A stretch of DNA of 64,000 bases, taken from assembly GCA_016719105.1 (NCBI GenBank), contig JADKAQ010000001.1:744001-808000 (forward strand). The letters run 5' to 3'. This stretch comes from Gemmatimonadota bacterium (GTDB lineage Bacteria; Gemmatimonadota; Gemmatimonadetes; Gemmatimonadales; Gemmatimonadaceae). The notes beneath the pieces were generated by a model that made no database searches, was not told the DNA's origin, and was given only the letters and a program-made list of their open reading frames with translations. Position 1 is the first letter of the stretch; each line of letters begins with the position of its first letter. This document shows positions 26,064 through 38,617 of the stretch, piece after piece. A program made the translations under genes and the position numbers.

Positions 26064-26984
26064 ATGAGTGACGCCCTCGCCCCGGACGACGTCGTTCGCG
26101 CCTTCTTCCTCGAACGATTCGACGACTACCTCTCGCTCGAGCAGGGGTCGTCCGACCGAACGCGCGACGCGTACGGCCGCGACGTCGCGCGCCTCGCCAT
26201 CTTCGCGGTCACCAAGGGCGCCCGAACCCCCTCGGCACTCGAGCCACGCACCCTCCGCGACTTCGTCTACCACCTCAAGGATCTCGGCCTCTCTCCGTCG
26301 TCCATTCGGCGCAACGTCTCCGCGGTGCGCACGTACTTCAAGTTCCTCGTCGGCGAAGGGGTCGTGCCCTTCGATCCCAGCGACCGGCTGGAGATGCCGA
26401 AGCGCTGGCGAGACCTCCCCGACGTCCTCACCGTCGACGAGATCGATCGGCTCCTCGGGGCGCCCGACATCGACGATGCGATGTTCTTTCGGGACCGCGC
26501 GATGCTGGAACTCGCCTACGGGGCCGGGCTTCGCGTGAGCGAGTGGATTGGGGTGGAGGTCAAGGACGTCTTCCTCGAACAAGGACTCGTGCGCGTCTTC
26601 GGCAAGGGAGGGAAGGAGCGCCTCGTTCCGGTCGGTCGCTCTGCCGTGGGGGCCATCGACCTGTACCAGCGCGAGCTGCGCCCGAGGCTCGAGCGCGGCG
26701 CCGGCAAGGGGATCCTCTTCCTCAACGCGCGCGGAACCGCGCTCTCCCGCATGGGGGCATGGAAGATCCTGCGCAAGCACGTGGAGGCCGCGGGGATCGA
26801 GAAGCACGTATCCCCCCACACCCTGCGACATTCCTTCGCGACCCACCTCCTCGAGGGGGGTGCCGACCTGCGCGCCGTGCAGGACATGCTCGGCCACGCC
26901 GACATCTCGACGACGCAGATCTACACGCACGTCAACCGCGACTACCTGCGTACTGTTCACAAGCAGTATCATCCGAGAGGCTGA
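26064..26984 (+). CDS. xerD: tyrosine recombinase XerC/XerD-like
   Basis: A 306-aa site-specific recombinase. The N-terminal SAM-like core-binding domain covers about residues 10-100. In the catalytic domain all six conserved positions are visible: R157 (GAGLRVSEW), K181 (GKGGKERLVP), H252 and R255 (SPHTLRHSF), H278 (MLGHADIS) and the nucleophile Y287 (QIYTHVN). The size and motif set fit chromosomal Xer enzymes rather than phage integrases. A dif-like site is about 19 kb downstream. Whether the genome has a second Xer protein is not visible, so XerC versus XerD is uncertain. Confidence 0.88.
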   Translation: MSDALAPDDVVRAFFLERFDDYLSLEQGSSDRTRDAYGRDVARLAIFAVTKGARTPSALEPRTLRDFVYHLKDLGLSPSSIRRNVSAVRTYFKFLVGEGVVPFDPSDRLEMPKRWRDLPDVLTVDEIDRLLGAPDIDDAMFFRDRAMLELAYGAGLRVSEWIGVEVKDVFLEQGLVRVFGKGGKERLVPVGRSAVGAIDLYQRELRPRLERGAGKGILFLNARGTALSRMGAWKILRKHVEAAGIEKHVSPHTLRHSFATHLLEGGADLRAVQDMLGHADISTTQIYTHVNRDYLRTVHKQYHPRG

Positions 26985-27030
26985 CGTCGAGCGCCTCTCG
27001 CGTCTCCTGCCTCCCGACTCCCGTCCCGCC

Positions 27031-27633
27031 GTGCTCCTCGTCATCGACAACTACGACAGCTTCACCTACAACCTCGTCCAGTATCTCGGCGAGTTGGGGG
27101 AGACGCTGCTCGTGCGCCGCAACGACGAATTGTCCGTGGACGACGTGCGGACGATGGGGCCGCGGGCCATCGTCGTCTCCCCGGGGCCCTGTACGCCGAG
27201 CGAAGCCGGGATCAGCGTCCCGCTCATTCGTGCCCTCGGGGCCTCCACGCCGCTGTTGGGCGTGTGTCTCGGGCATCAGGCGATCGGCGAGGCGTATGGC
27301 GGACGGGTCATCCGTGCCTCGCGCGTGATGCACGGCAAGGTCTCGCAGATCGAGCACGCGGGGACAGGCCTCTTCGCCGGGCTTCCGTCGCCGCTCGAGG
27401 TCATGCGCTACCACTCGCTCATCGTCGAGCGCGACTCGCTTCCCGCATCGCTCGAGGTGGTGGCGCACGCGTCCGACCTGCCGACGGAGATCCACGCGCT
27501 GCATCATCGCGAGCATCCGGTCTGGGGGGTGCAGTTCCATCCCGAGTCGATCCTGACGCACGGCGGGATGGACATGCTGCGCAACTTCCTGACGATGGCC
27601 GACGACTTTCACGGCAGCGTGCGCACCGCCTGA
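27031..27633 (+). CDS. glutamine amidotransferase, anthranilate/aminodeoxychorismate synthase component II
   Basis: A 200-aa class I glutamine amidotransferase that releases ammonia for a chorismate-using partner (TrpE or PabB), neither of which is in the window. The catalytic triad is C79 (GVCLGHQAIGEAYGG), H170 and E172 (QFHPESIL). LLVIDNYDSFTYNLVQY is the standard start, so the GTG at 27031 is chosen. Trp and folate versions are often one shared protein, so I leave the symbol open. It stands 46 bases after the Xer gene. Confidence 0.88.
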   Translation: MLLVIDNYDSFTYNLVQYLGELGETLLVRRNDELSVDDVRTMGPRAIVVSPGPCTPSEAGISVPLIRALGASTPLLGVCLGHQAIGEAYGGRVIRASRVMHGKVSQIEHAGTGLFAGLPSPLEVMRYHSLIVERDSLPASLEVVAHASDLPTEIHALHHREHPVWGVQFHPESILTHGGMDMLRNFLTMADDFHGSVRTA

Positions 27634-27678
27634 CGCGGGCCACCTCCCCACGCGCTCCCCGGCACCTAACGACCTCCC

Positions 27679-28860
27679 GTGATCCGCCGCCTCCTGCTCC
27701 TGCTCGCTGCCGTGGTCGCGGTGGGACTCGTTGTGTATTTCACGCGCGGCGCCAGCATGGCGGACCGTTCGATGAACACGCTGCTCGCCCGGGGACCGTT
27801 CACCGCGCCGCCGGCCGCCGAGTCGCTCCTGCGCACCATCGACGTCGTCGACCTGCACGCCGACGCGCTGCTCTGGCCGCGCGACCTGCTCAAGCGCCAC
27901 GACCACGGGCACGTCGACCTGCCGCGCCTGCAGGACGGCCATTTCGCCCTCCAGGTCTTCTCCGTCGTCACCAAGACCCCGCGCGGCATCAACTACGAGC
28001 GCAACACCGACGATACCGACAACATCACCATCCTCGCCATCGCCGAGCGGTATCCGCTGCGCGCCTGGTTCAACCTCTATGAGCGCGCCCGCTGGCAGGG
28101 GGAGCGCCTCAAGGACGCCGTCGCTCGATCGGCGGCCCGAGGCGACTCGGCGCTTCGCCTCATCCGGTCCCGTGAGGACCTCACGGCTCTCCTCGCCGCG
28201 CGCCGGTCGGGGCGACCGGTCGTGGGGGCCCTGCTCGCAACCGAGGGGCTACATCCGCTCGCCGGACGCCTGGAGCACCTCGACTCGCTGGCGGCCCTCG
28301 GCTTCCGCATGTTCGGCTTCACCCACTTTTTCGACAACGACCTCGGGGGATCGGCGCACGGCGTCGAGCGCGGCGGGCTCACGGCCTTCGGGCGACAGGT
28401 CGTCGCCCGAATGGATGCGTTAGGCCTCATCATCGACGTCGCTCACGCCTCGCCGCGCCTGGTCGACGACATCCTCGCCACCACGCACCGCCCCATCGTG
28501 GTGTCCCATGGCGGAGTGCAGGGAACCTGTCCCGGACCGCGGAACCTCACCGACGATCAACTCCGGCGCATCGCTGCCGGCGGCGGCGTGGTGGGCATCG
28601 GCTACTGGGATGGGGCAATCTGCGAGCCGAGCGCCGCCTCGTTCGCCAGGGCGGTGGTCTACGCCATCGGCGTCGCAGGGGAGGATCATGTGGCCCTGGG
28701 GTCCGATTTCGACGGGAGCACCGCCGAGCCCTTCGACGCCAGTGGAATGGGGCTCGTCGCCGGCGCGCTGCGCGACGCGGGGCTGACCGACGCGCAGATC
28801 GGGAAGGTGATGGGCGGCAACGCCCTTCGCCTGCTCGGCCAGCTCCTTCCTGGGGACTGA
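27679..28860 (+). CDS. membrane-anchored M19 dipeptidase
   Basis: A 393-aa zinc dipeptidase of the M19 (renal dipeptidase) family. An N-terminal hydrophobic helix, about residues 2-22, anchors or exports the protein. Metal ligands are seen in VVDLHADAL (the HxD pair), ATEG with the bridging glutamate, IDVAHAS and IVVSHGG. The end of the catalytic domain has GSDFDG and MGGNALRLL. It likely cleaves dipeptides, including those with D-residues, outside the cytoplasm. It starts with GTG and stands as a single gene. A TTA codon occurs in GTTAGGC at 28419-28425. Confidence 0.88.
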   Translation: MIRRLLLLLAAVVAVGLVVYFTRGASMADRSMNTLLARGPFTAPPAAESLLRTIDVVDLHADALLWPRDLLKRHDHGHVDLPRLQDGHFALQVFSVVTKTPRGINYERNTDDTDNITILAIAERYPLRAWFNLYERARWQGERLKDAVARSAARGDSALRLIRSREDLTALLAARRSGRPVVGALLATEGLHPLAGRLEHLDSLAALGFRMFGFTHFFDNDLGGSAHGVERGGLTAFGRQVVARMDALGLIIDVAHASPRLVDDILATTHRPIVVSHGGVQGTCPGPRNLTDDQLRRIAAGGGVVGIGYWDGAICEPSAASFARAVVYAIGVAGEDHVALGSDFDGSTAEPFDASGMGLVAGALRDAGLTDAQIGKVMGGNALRLLGQLLPGD

Positions 28861-28952
28861 CGGCGAGGGCGCGGACGCCAGAAACGCGCACGGGCGAGAT
28901 CGGACGTTGTTGCTGTTGGAAAAGCCGTATCGCGCGGATTAACTTGGGTGGC

Positions 28953-32228
<3,276 letters not shown>

Positions 32229-32232
<4 letters not shown>

Positions 32233-32840
32233 TCGGCTTTGGCGCGCACGCCGACGCCCCGCTCACGCCGGCCGGTGTCCCGTACCTCAGTCCGGACGAC
32301 GCCAGGCGCGTGCGGTTCGTCGGACTCGACGTCGATGGCGTCCTCACGGACGGCGGGATCTACCTCGGCGACGTGGGCGGGACGCGCTTCGAGACCAAGC
32401 GCTACGACATCCAGGATGGCCTGGGCATCAAGATGCTGCAGAAGGCCGGGATCATCGTCGCCATCATCACCGGACGCGTCTCCGACAGCGTCGCCCTCCG
32501 GGCGGCCGAGCTGGGCGTCGACGACCTCGTGCAGGACGAGCACGCGCGAAAGCTCCCCGCCTTGCGGCGCCTCATCGCGGCCCGCGGCATCGAACTGTCG
32601 CAGGTGGCCTTCGTCGGCGACGATCTCCCCGACCTCGGCGTCATGCGCGTCGTGGGGCTGCCGGTCGTCGTGGCGAACGGCACGGACGAGGTCTTCCGTG
32701 CGTCCAGGTTGCGGCTGTCGAGAAGCGGAGGGCAGGGGGCCGTGCGGGAGTTCGCCGAGCTGCTCCTGAAGGCGCGCGGAGAGTGGGACGGATTGGTGGA
32801 GTCGTACGTCGCGTCGCGCGAGCAGGAGCACCCGGCATGA
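32229..32840 (+). CDS. kdsC: 3-deoxy-manno-octulosonate-8-phosphatase
   Basis: A 203-aa HAD-superfamily phosphatase, small and without a large cap domain, that removes phosphate from Kdo-8-phosphate. The catalytic aspartates are D34 and D36 in GLDVDGVLTDG. ITGRVSDSVALRAAELGV forms motif II, and FVGDDLPDLGVMRVVGLPV motif IV. Its placement between kdsA and kdsD fits. It overlaps kdsA by four bases (ATGA) and kdsD by four. Confidence 0.93.
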
Positions 32841-33802
32841 CCGGTGCCGAAGCGATCGCCCTCGGGCGACGCGTCATTCGCCTCGAGACCGAGGCGCTGG
32901 CCGAGGTCGAGCAGCGGCTCGGCGACGGCTTCGCGCATGCGGTGGACCTCATCGCCACCTCCGCCGGACGCGTGATCGTCGCAGGCGTTGGCAAGTCGGG
33001 GCTCATCGGGCGGAAGATCGCGGCGACCCTGACCTCCACCGGGACTCCCGCGACCTTCCTGCATCCTACCGAGGGATTGCACGGCGACCTGGGGATGGTC
33101 ACCCGGGAGGACGTCGCAATCCTGCTGTCGAAGAGCGGCGAGAGTGAGGAACTCCTCACGCTGTTGGCCCACCTCAAGCGCTTCGGCGTCCGCACCATCG
33201 CCATCACCGGCAACGCCGAGTCGTCGCTGGCGCGCGAGTGCGACGCGGCGCTCGACGCGTGGGTGCGCGAGGAAGCCTGCCCGCACGACCTCGCCCCCAC
33301 CACCAGCACGACGGCGGCCCTGGCGTTAGGCGACGCCCTCGCGGTGGTCATCCTCGAGCGCAAGGGGTTCCGGCGCGAGGACTTCGCGCGCTTTCACCCC
33401 GGCGGGTCGCTGGGGCGCAAGCTCCTCACGCGCGTGCGCGAACTCATGGAGCGCGAGCGGCTTCCGGTCCTCCCGCCCAACGCCACCATGCGCTCGGCGA
33501 TCGTCCTGCTCGCCGAGCGGCGGGGCATCGTGGTCGTCGCCGATGCGGTCGGGAAGCTGCTCGGAGTCTTCACCGCGGGGGACTTCGCTCGGCTGATGGA
33601 GCGCGAGGCCGATCCGTTCGGCGTCCCGCTCGAGCGCGTCATGACCCGCACCCCTCGCACCGCACAGGCCGAGGAACTTGGGAGCGCCGTGGTGTACCGC
33701 ATGGAACAATTCGGCATCATGGCGATGCCGGTCACCGATGAGACGGGAAGCGTCGTGGGCGTCGTCCACCTGCATGACCTGATGCGCGCGGGGGTCGCCT
33801 GA
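32837..33802 (+). CDS. kdsD: arabinose-5-phosphate isomerase
   Basis: A 321-aa isomerase that turns ribulose-5-phosphate into arabinose-5-phosphate, the first Kdo precursor. An N-terminal SIS domain (about residues 30-165) has VAGVGKSGLIGRKIAATL, PTEGLHGDLGMV and LSKSGESEELL. Two CBS domains follow from about residue 200 to the end. FHPGGSLGRKLL links the parts. The ATG overlaps the kdsC stop; an upstream open frame inside kdsC is not used. A TTA codon lies in GTTAGGC at 33325-33331. Confidence 0.94.
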   Translation: MTGAEAIALGRRVIRLETEALAEVEQRLGDGFAHAVDLIATSAGRVIVAGVGKSGLIGRKIAATLTSTGTPATFLHPTEGLHGDLGMVTREDVAILLSKSGESEELLTLLAHLKRFGVRTIAITGNAESSLARECDAALDAWVREEACPHDLAPTTSTTAALALGDALAVVILERKGFRREDFARFHPGGSLGRKLLTRVRELMERERLPVLPPNATMRSAIVLLAERRGIVVVADAVGKLLGVFTAGDFARLMEREADPFGVPLERVMTRTPRTAQAEELGSAVVYRMEQFGIMAMPVTDETGSVVGVVHLHDLMRAGVA

Positions 33803-34350
33803 TGCACCGCGCTTTTGGCCTCGCCCTTGTCGCGGTCCTGGCGGCCGCCTGCCAGCAGACCAGCTCCCCGCCGGTCGCCAAGCGCAGCGTCGTCCCTGAC
33901 TCCGCCGACCAGGTGATGTACGGCGTGCGCTTCTTCCTGACCGACGGCGGGCTGCGCCGAGCGGAGCTCGTCTCCGACACGGCGTTCATGTACGACGAGA
34001 ACACGCGCACCGAACTGCGGGTCGTCAACACCACCTTCTACAAGGTGAGTGGCGAGAAGGACGCCGTCCTCACCTCGCGCACCGGCAGCTACAATATCCG
34101 CCTGGGAAGCATGGAGGCGCGCGGCAACGTCGTGGTCGTCTCCACCGACGGACGCAAGCTCGAGTCGCCGCATCTGCGCTACGATCCCAGTCGCAACGAG
34201 ATCGCCAGCGACTCCGCCTTCACCATCACCGAGTCCGGCGGGCGCGTGACGCAGGGGATCGGCTTCATCGGCGACCCGGACCTCAACAACGTCCGCGTCC
34301 TCCGCTCCACGCGCTCGCGCGGGAGCGCGCTCACCATCCCGAAGTCGTGA
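33802..34350 (+). CDS. lptC: LPS export protein LptC (lipoprotein-like)
   Basis: A 182-aa protein with an N-terminal hydrophobic stretch ending LAAACQQ, a plausible lipoprotein cleavage site, unlike the plain membrane anchor of E. coli LptC. The body has the LptC pattern of beta strands (FFLTDGGLRRAELVSDTAFMY, then TEL, then TGSYNIRLGSMEARGNVVVVSTDGRKLES). LptC takes LPS from the LptBFG transporter and passes it to LptA. It overlaps kdsD and the following gene. Family assignment rests on the strand pattern and context. Confidence 0.78.
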   Translation: MHRAFGLALVAVLAAACQQTSSPPVAKRSVVPDSADQVMYGVRFFLTDGGLRRAELVSDTAFMYDENTRTELRVVNTTFYKVSGEKDAVLTSRTGSYNIRLGSMEARGNVVVVSTDGRKLESPHLRYDPSRNEIASDSAFTITESGGRVTQGIGFIGDPDLNNVRVLRSTRSRGSALTIPKS

Positions 34351-35879
34351 GTCGTCGCGCCCTCGCGCTCGCTGTGGTGGTGCTGCTGGCCACCACCGGC
34401 TGCTTTCGGCTCGGGCGTCGTCCGGCGGCCCCTCGTGGGCCGGCGGTCGCCGGTCCGGCCATGCCTGGCGATTCGATCCCGCCCATCAAGATCGATTCGA
34501 TCATCACGCGCGCCGCCGGCGCGCCCGCCGACTCCGCCTTCGTGGCCTCGAACCCGGCCGCGCGTCCAGCCGAGAAGCCCGCCGAGCGCTGCCTGCTCGA
34601 GATCGACGGCGATCGCTCCCAGTTCATCAAGGATCCCATCAGCCAGAAGTACACCTCGTACTTCGGTGGGGGCTTCATCGGACGATGCCCGGGGCAGGGG
34701 ATCACGATCACGGCCGACTCCGCCGAGTTCTACGACCAGAACCAGCTGTACTTTCTCCTCGGCAACGTGAAGTACCGGGAGCGGCGTGTGAACCTCGACG
34801 CCGACAAGCTGACCTACTTCCGCGCGGAGGAACGCCTCCTTGCCGAGGGCAACGTCGTGGCGGTCATGCGTGACTCCTCGACGATGACGGGGCCCCGAGC
34901 CGAGTACTTCCGCGCCGTGCGCGGGGTGCGCGTGCGCCCGCGCATGGTCGCGACCATGCGCCCCACCCTCAAGCTGTACGAAGCCGATTCCACCGGACGC
35001 CGTCGCGGCGAACCCGTCGTCCTTATCGCGGACAACATCAACGGCGAGGGCGACTCGCTCTTCATCGCCTGGGGAAAGGTCACCATCGATCGCACCGATA
35101 TCCTCGCACGCGGCGACTCGGCCAACCTCGACAACGCCCGCCAGTTCTCGCGGCTCATGAAGCAGCCGTACCTGGAGAGCAAGGGAAAGGACGCCTTCAC
35201 CCTGCGCGGGCTGGTCATCGACATGTACGGGCGCAATCGCGCCGTCGAACGCGTGGTGGCCATGGACTCGGCCGTCGCGGTCAACAAGGACCTCACGCTG
35301 GCCTCCGACACCATCGACCTGCGTGTGAAGGAGAACAAACTGCAACGCGCCTTCGCCTTCGGCCCCGGGGCCGCCTCGGCCATCTCCCGCGAACGCACCA
35401 TCCTCGCCGACTCGATCGACGTGCGCATGCCCAACCAGCAATTGCGCGAGATGTACGCCGTGCGCGCGGCCTATGCCGAGTCCGATCCCGACTCGAACAA
35501 GGTCAGGTCGGCCGAGCGCGACTGGCTGCGCGGTGATACCATCGTCGCCCGCTTCGATTCGGCGGCGGCGACCGACACCACGGCACGTCCCCGCATTCGC
35601 GACCTCCTGGCGTCGGGAACCGCGAGTTCGTACTACCAGGTCCCGAACGGGAAGGATGTGAAGAAGCCCGGGATCAACTACGTGCGGGGTCGACAGATCA
35701 TGGTCGACTTCAAGGAGCAGGAAGTGCAGACGGTGACCGTCGTGGACTCCGCGTCGGGCGTCTTCCTCGAGGCGGCCCCCGATTCGGTCGCGACGCCCAA
35801 ACCCGCCCCGGGGCGCCGCCCCAACCGGCGGGCGCCCGCCGACACCCGCCGCCAGCCTAACGCGATCCGTCGTCCATGA
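34347..35879 (+). CDS. OstA/LptA-like LPS transport protein, long form
   Basis: A 510-aa exported protein. The N-terminus is a signal with a cysteine (LLATTGCFRLG) that could be lipid-modified. The rest consists of repeated beta-strand units of the OstA type: ITADSAEFYDQNQLYFLLGNVKYRE, LDADKLTYFRAEERLLAEGNVV, then similar units at about 250 and 300. E. coli LptA has about 185 residues, so this version could span much of the periplasm by itself. It ends with an Arg/Pro-rich tail. It starts with GTG overlapping lptC. The function is inferred from fold pattern and operon. Confidence 0.75.
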   Translation: MSRRALALAVVVLLATTGCFRLGRRPAAPRGPAVAGPAMPGDSIPPIKIDSIITRAAGAPADSAFVASNPAARPAEKPAERCLLEIDGDRSQFIKDPISQKYTSYFGGGFIGRCPGQGITITADSAEFYDQNQLYFLLGNVKYRERRVNLDADKLTYFRAEERLLAEGNVVAVMRDSSTMTGPRAEYFRAVRGVRVRPRMVATMRPTLKLYEADSTGRRRGEPVVLIADNINGEGDSLFIAWGKVTIDRTDILARGDSANLDNARQFSRLMKQPYLESKGKDAFTLRGLVIDMYGRNRAVERVVAMDSAVAVNKDLTLASDTIDLRVKENKLQRAFAFGPGAASAISRERTILADSIDVRMPNQQLREMYAVRAAYAESDPDSNKVRSAERDWLRGDTIVARFDSAAATDTTARPRIRDLLASGTASSYYQVPNGKDVKKPGINYVRGRQIMVDFKEQEVQTVTVVDSASGVFLEAAPDSVATPKPAPGRRPNRRAPADTRRQPNAIRRP

Positions 35880-36104
35880 ACGGCGAACCCCCTCTCCCCA
35901 CGCGTCCAGGCGCTGATCGAGCAGCGCGCCGGTGGCGACCGCTCGGTCGCCTTCGGACTGCATGCCCTCATCAGCGAGGCCGACCCCGACGGCCTCTCCG
36001 TCTTCAACGACGTCGCCATTCGCTTTCGCGACGACTGGCTGGCCGCCATTCGCACCCAGGGTGGTGACGCCGATCGCGAGGCCGGCCGCCTCTCGCTGGA
36101 CGAG
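35876..36104 (+). other. frameshifted N-terminal part of lptB (probable)
   Basis: The ATG at 35876 overlaps the preceding stop (ATGA) as in every other junction of this operon, but its frame ends at 36067. Another frame, open from 35880, runs straight into LptB yet has no ATG, GTG or TTG before 36105. Removing one C from the five-C run at 35888-35892 joins them into MNGEPLSPRVQALIEQ and onward. This is either a sequencing or assembly error or a real frameshift. Confidence 0.7.
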
Positions 36105-37124
36105 GTGCGCGCCTTTCTCCAGCGCTCGGTCCTCCCCCGTCTGGCGGCCCAGGGGCTCATCCAGTATCCCGTCCCCGGCGACCAGGACGTCGGCGCCAAG
36201 GTGCGGCTCGCCCCCGCGTTGTGGAGCGAAATCGCCCCGCAGCGCCTCGACGTCGCCGAGTCGCTCCGGCTCACCGGCGAGCACGCCACCGTGTCGGTTC
36301 CGACCCCCACGTCCCGGCGCGCCGTCGACACGAGGCTCCCCGCGTCGGGCAGCGTGCTCGAGGCCAGCGGCCTCGTGAAGGTCTATCGCAAGCGGCGGGT
36401 CGTGAATGACGTCGCCGTGCGGCTGCAACAGGGAGAGATCGTCGGGCTCCTCGGGCCCAATGGGGCTGGCAAGACCACGACGTTCTACATGATCGTCGGG
36501 CTCATCCAGCCCGAAAACGGGTCGATCAAGCTCGATGGCGAGGAGATCACCCGCATGCCAATGTTCAAGCGCGCGCGGCGGGGGATCGGCTATCTTTCGC
36601 AAGAGCCATCGATCTTCCGCAAGCTCACGGTGGAGGACAACATCCTCGCGATCCTCGAGACGTTGCCAATCACCAAGGAGGAGCGTCGATCACGGTTGGA
36701 GGGATTGCTCGACGAACTGAGCATCAAGCACCTGCGACACAGCCGTGCCTACGCCCTGTCGGGTGGGGAACGGCGGCGACTCGAGATCACCCGGGCGCTG
36801 GTCTCGCAGCCCAAGTTCATGATGCTCGATGAGCCGTTCGCCGGCGTCGACCCGATCGCCGTCCATGACATCCAAACGATCGTGGCCGGGCTGCGCCATC
36901 GCGGCATCGGAGTGCTCATCAGCGACCACAACGTGGAACAAACGCTCGATATCGTCGACCGGGCTTACATCATGTTCGACGGCCAGGTGAAGGTCTCAGG
37001 AACCGTGCGCGAGCTCGTCTTCGACGACGAGGTCTCGCGCATCTACCTCGGTCCCACCCTCACCGCTCGTCTCCGCGCACGCTTTTCGGCGGAACAGGCG
37101 CCCCACGAGGAGCTCCCCGCATGA
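36105..37124 (+). CDS. lptB: LPS export ABC transporter ATP-binding protein LptB (5' start uncertain)
   Basis: ATPase that powers LPS extraction through LptFG. As annotated from the GTG at 36105 it has 339 residues, with the ABC domain beginning near residue 84: Walker A GPNGAGKTTTFYM, Q-loop YLSQEPSIFRKL, signature LSGGERRRLEI, Walker B FMMLDEPFAGVD and switch histidine SDHNVEQT. All match LptB closely. The upstream 80 residues, and about 75 more reachable through a probable one-base frameshift, form an N-terminal domain not found in E. coli LptB (241 aa). The stop overlaps the rpoN ATG. Confidence 0.88.
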   Translation: MRAFLQRSVLPRLAAQGLIQYPVPGDQDVGAKVRLAPALWSEIAPQRLDVAESLRLTGEHATVSVPTPTSRRAVDTRLPASGSVLEASGLVKVYRKRRVVNDVAVRLQQGEIVGLLGPNGAGKTTTFYMIVGLIQPENGSIKLDGEEITRMPMFKRARRGIGYLSQEPSIFRKLTVEDNILAILETLPITKEERRSRLEGLLDELSIKHLRHSRAYALSGGERRRLEITRALVSQPKFMMLDEPFAGVDPIAVHDIQTIVAGLRHRGIGVLISDHNVEQTLDIVDRAYIMFDGQVKVSGTVRELVFDDEVSRIYLGPTLTARLRARFSAEQAPHEELPA

Positions 37125-38617
37125 GAACGGGGCTCGGTCAGCATACGTCCATGCGGCAGGAGCTGAAGATCAATCCACGCCTCTACCAGGCGATGGATCT
37201 GCTCTACATGCCCCTGCTCGACCTCCAGCAGCACCTCAAGCAGGAGCTCCTGAACAACCCCTTCCTGGAGATGACCGAGCCCGACGAAGAGGACTCGGAA
37301 GAAGAGGAGGAGCGCGAGGGCGAGGAAGGGCCGGTCGACCTGACCGAGCCCGAGACGGCCCCCCCGGAGGAGCGCGAGGCGGTCAACAACGACACCATCG
37401 ACTGGGAGGAGATCCTCCTCGACGGCTTCGAGACCGGCGGCGTACGGGAGGAACACGAGGAGCGCGAGTACTACGAGCCCGTATCGGTCGACCGCCGCGA
37501 CCTCGACGACCACCTGAAGGACCAGATCTCCCTGCTCGAACTCACGCCGCGGCAGTTGCTCCTGGCGGACGAGTTCCTGGGCAACATCAACGAGGACGGC
37601 TACCTCACCTGCGCCATCCCCGAGATCGTCGAGGGGATCAACGAGGTCGTCGCGCGCGCCGCCGAAAAGGAGGGGTTCCTCGGCGAGCTCCCGCTGTATC
37701 GGCTGGATGAAGCCGACGACATGCTCCGCATCGTGCAGACGCTCGACCCGCCCGGCGTGGGCGCGCGCGACCTGCGCGAGTGCCTCTTGTTGCAGCTGCG
37801 CGACCTCAAGCATGAGGAGACGCTGCAGTATCGCCTGGTCCGCGACGCATTCGACGAGCTCATCGCCCACCGCTGGAGCGAGATCTCCAAGCGATTCGGC
37901 ATCAGCGCGCAGGACGTGCAGCAGGCGGCCGACGAGATCGCCAAGCTCGACCCCAAGCCGGGGCTGCGCTACAGCAATGCCAACGACGGCTACATCGTCC
38001 CCGATCTCGTGGTCGAGAAGATCGACGGCGCGTACCACGTCTTCATCAACGATGGCAACCTCCCGCGCCTCAAGCTGAGCCGCGCCTACCAGGAGATTGC
38101 CCGCGACAAGAAGAAGTTCGATGGCGAAAACAAGGAATTCATCTCGTCCAAGCTCAATTCGGCCAACTGGATGATCCAGGCCATCGAGCAGCGCCGCCAG
38201 ACGATGCTCAAGGTCATGAACTACATCGTCGACCGGCAGCGCGACTTCTTCGAGAAGGGGGTGCAGTACCTCAAGCCGCTCACCCTGCGCGAGGTGGCCG
38301 AGGTCATCGCCATGCACGAGAGTACGGTGAGTCGCGTGACGAACGAGAAGTTCGTGCAGACCCCGCGCGGCGTCCTCCCGCTCAAGTTCTTCTTCTCCTC
38401 CGGACTCAGCACCACCGGCGGCGAAGACGTCTCGGCGCGTGGCATCAAGGACCAGATCGAGAAGCTGGTCACCAACGAGGACCCGAAGAACCCGCTCACC
38501 GACCAGGCGATCGTCAACATCCTGCGCGACAGCGGGGTCAACATCGCCCGTCGCACCGTGGCGAAGTATCGCGACCAGTTGGGGGTGCTCTCGGCGCGCA
38601 TGCGCAAGCGGGTATGA
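37121..38617 (+). CDS. rpoN: RNA polymerase sigma-54 factor
   Basis: A 498-aa alternative sigma factor that needs an activator ATPase. The N-terminal region I is glutamine- and leucine-rich (RLYQAMDLLYMPLLDLQQHL); an acidic region II with a Glu/Asp run follows at about residues 48-100. The core-binding region has LDPPGVGARDLRECLLLQL, and the helix-turn-helix is LREVAEVIAMHESTVSRVTN. The RpoN box ends the protein as ARRTVAKYRDQLG. Its location directly after lptB is also common in Proteobacteria. It overlaps lptB and the next gene by four bases each. Confidence 0.96.
   Translation: MRTGLGQHTSMRQELKINPRLYQAMDLLYMPLLDLQQHLKQELLNNPFLEMTEPDEEDSEEEEEREGEEGPVDLTEPETAPPEEREAVNNDTIDWEEILLDGFETGGVREEHEEREYYEPVSVDRRDLDDHLKDQISLLELTPRQLLLADEFLGNINEDGYLTCAIPEIVEGINEVVARAAEKEGFLGELPLYRLDEADDMLRIVQTLDPPGVGARDLRECLLLQLRDLKHEETLQYRLVRDAFDELIAHRWSEISKRFGISAQDVQQAADEIAKLDPKPGLRYSNANDGYIVPDLVVEKIDGAYHVFINDGNLPRLKLSRAYQEIARDKKKFDGENKEFISSKLNSANWMIQAIEQRRQTMLKVMNYIVDRQRDFFEKGVQYLKPLTLREVAEVIAMHESTVSRVTNEKFVQTPRGVLPLKFFFSSGLSTTGGEDVSARGIKDQIEKLVTNEDPKNPLTDQAIVNILRDSGVNIARRTVAKYRDQLGVLSARMRKRV

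Noticed and set aside
35876..36067. A separate 63-codon gene between the lptA-like gene and lptB
   Set aside because: Its product is an Arg-rich string, while the other frame gives a sensible protein that runs into LptB; a one-base frameshift explains both.
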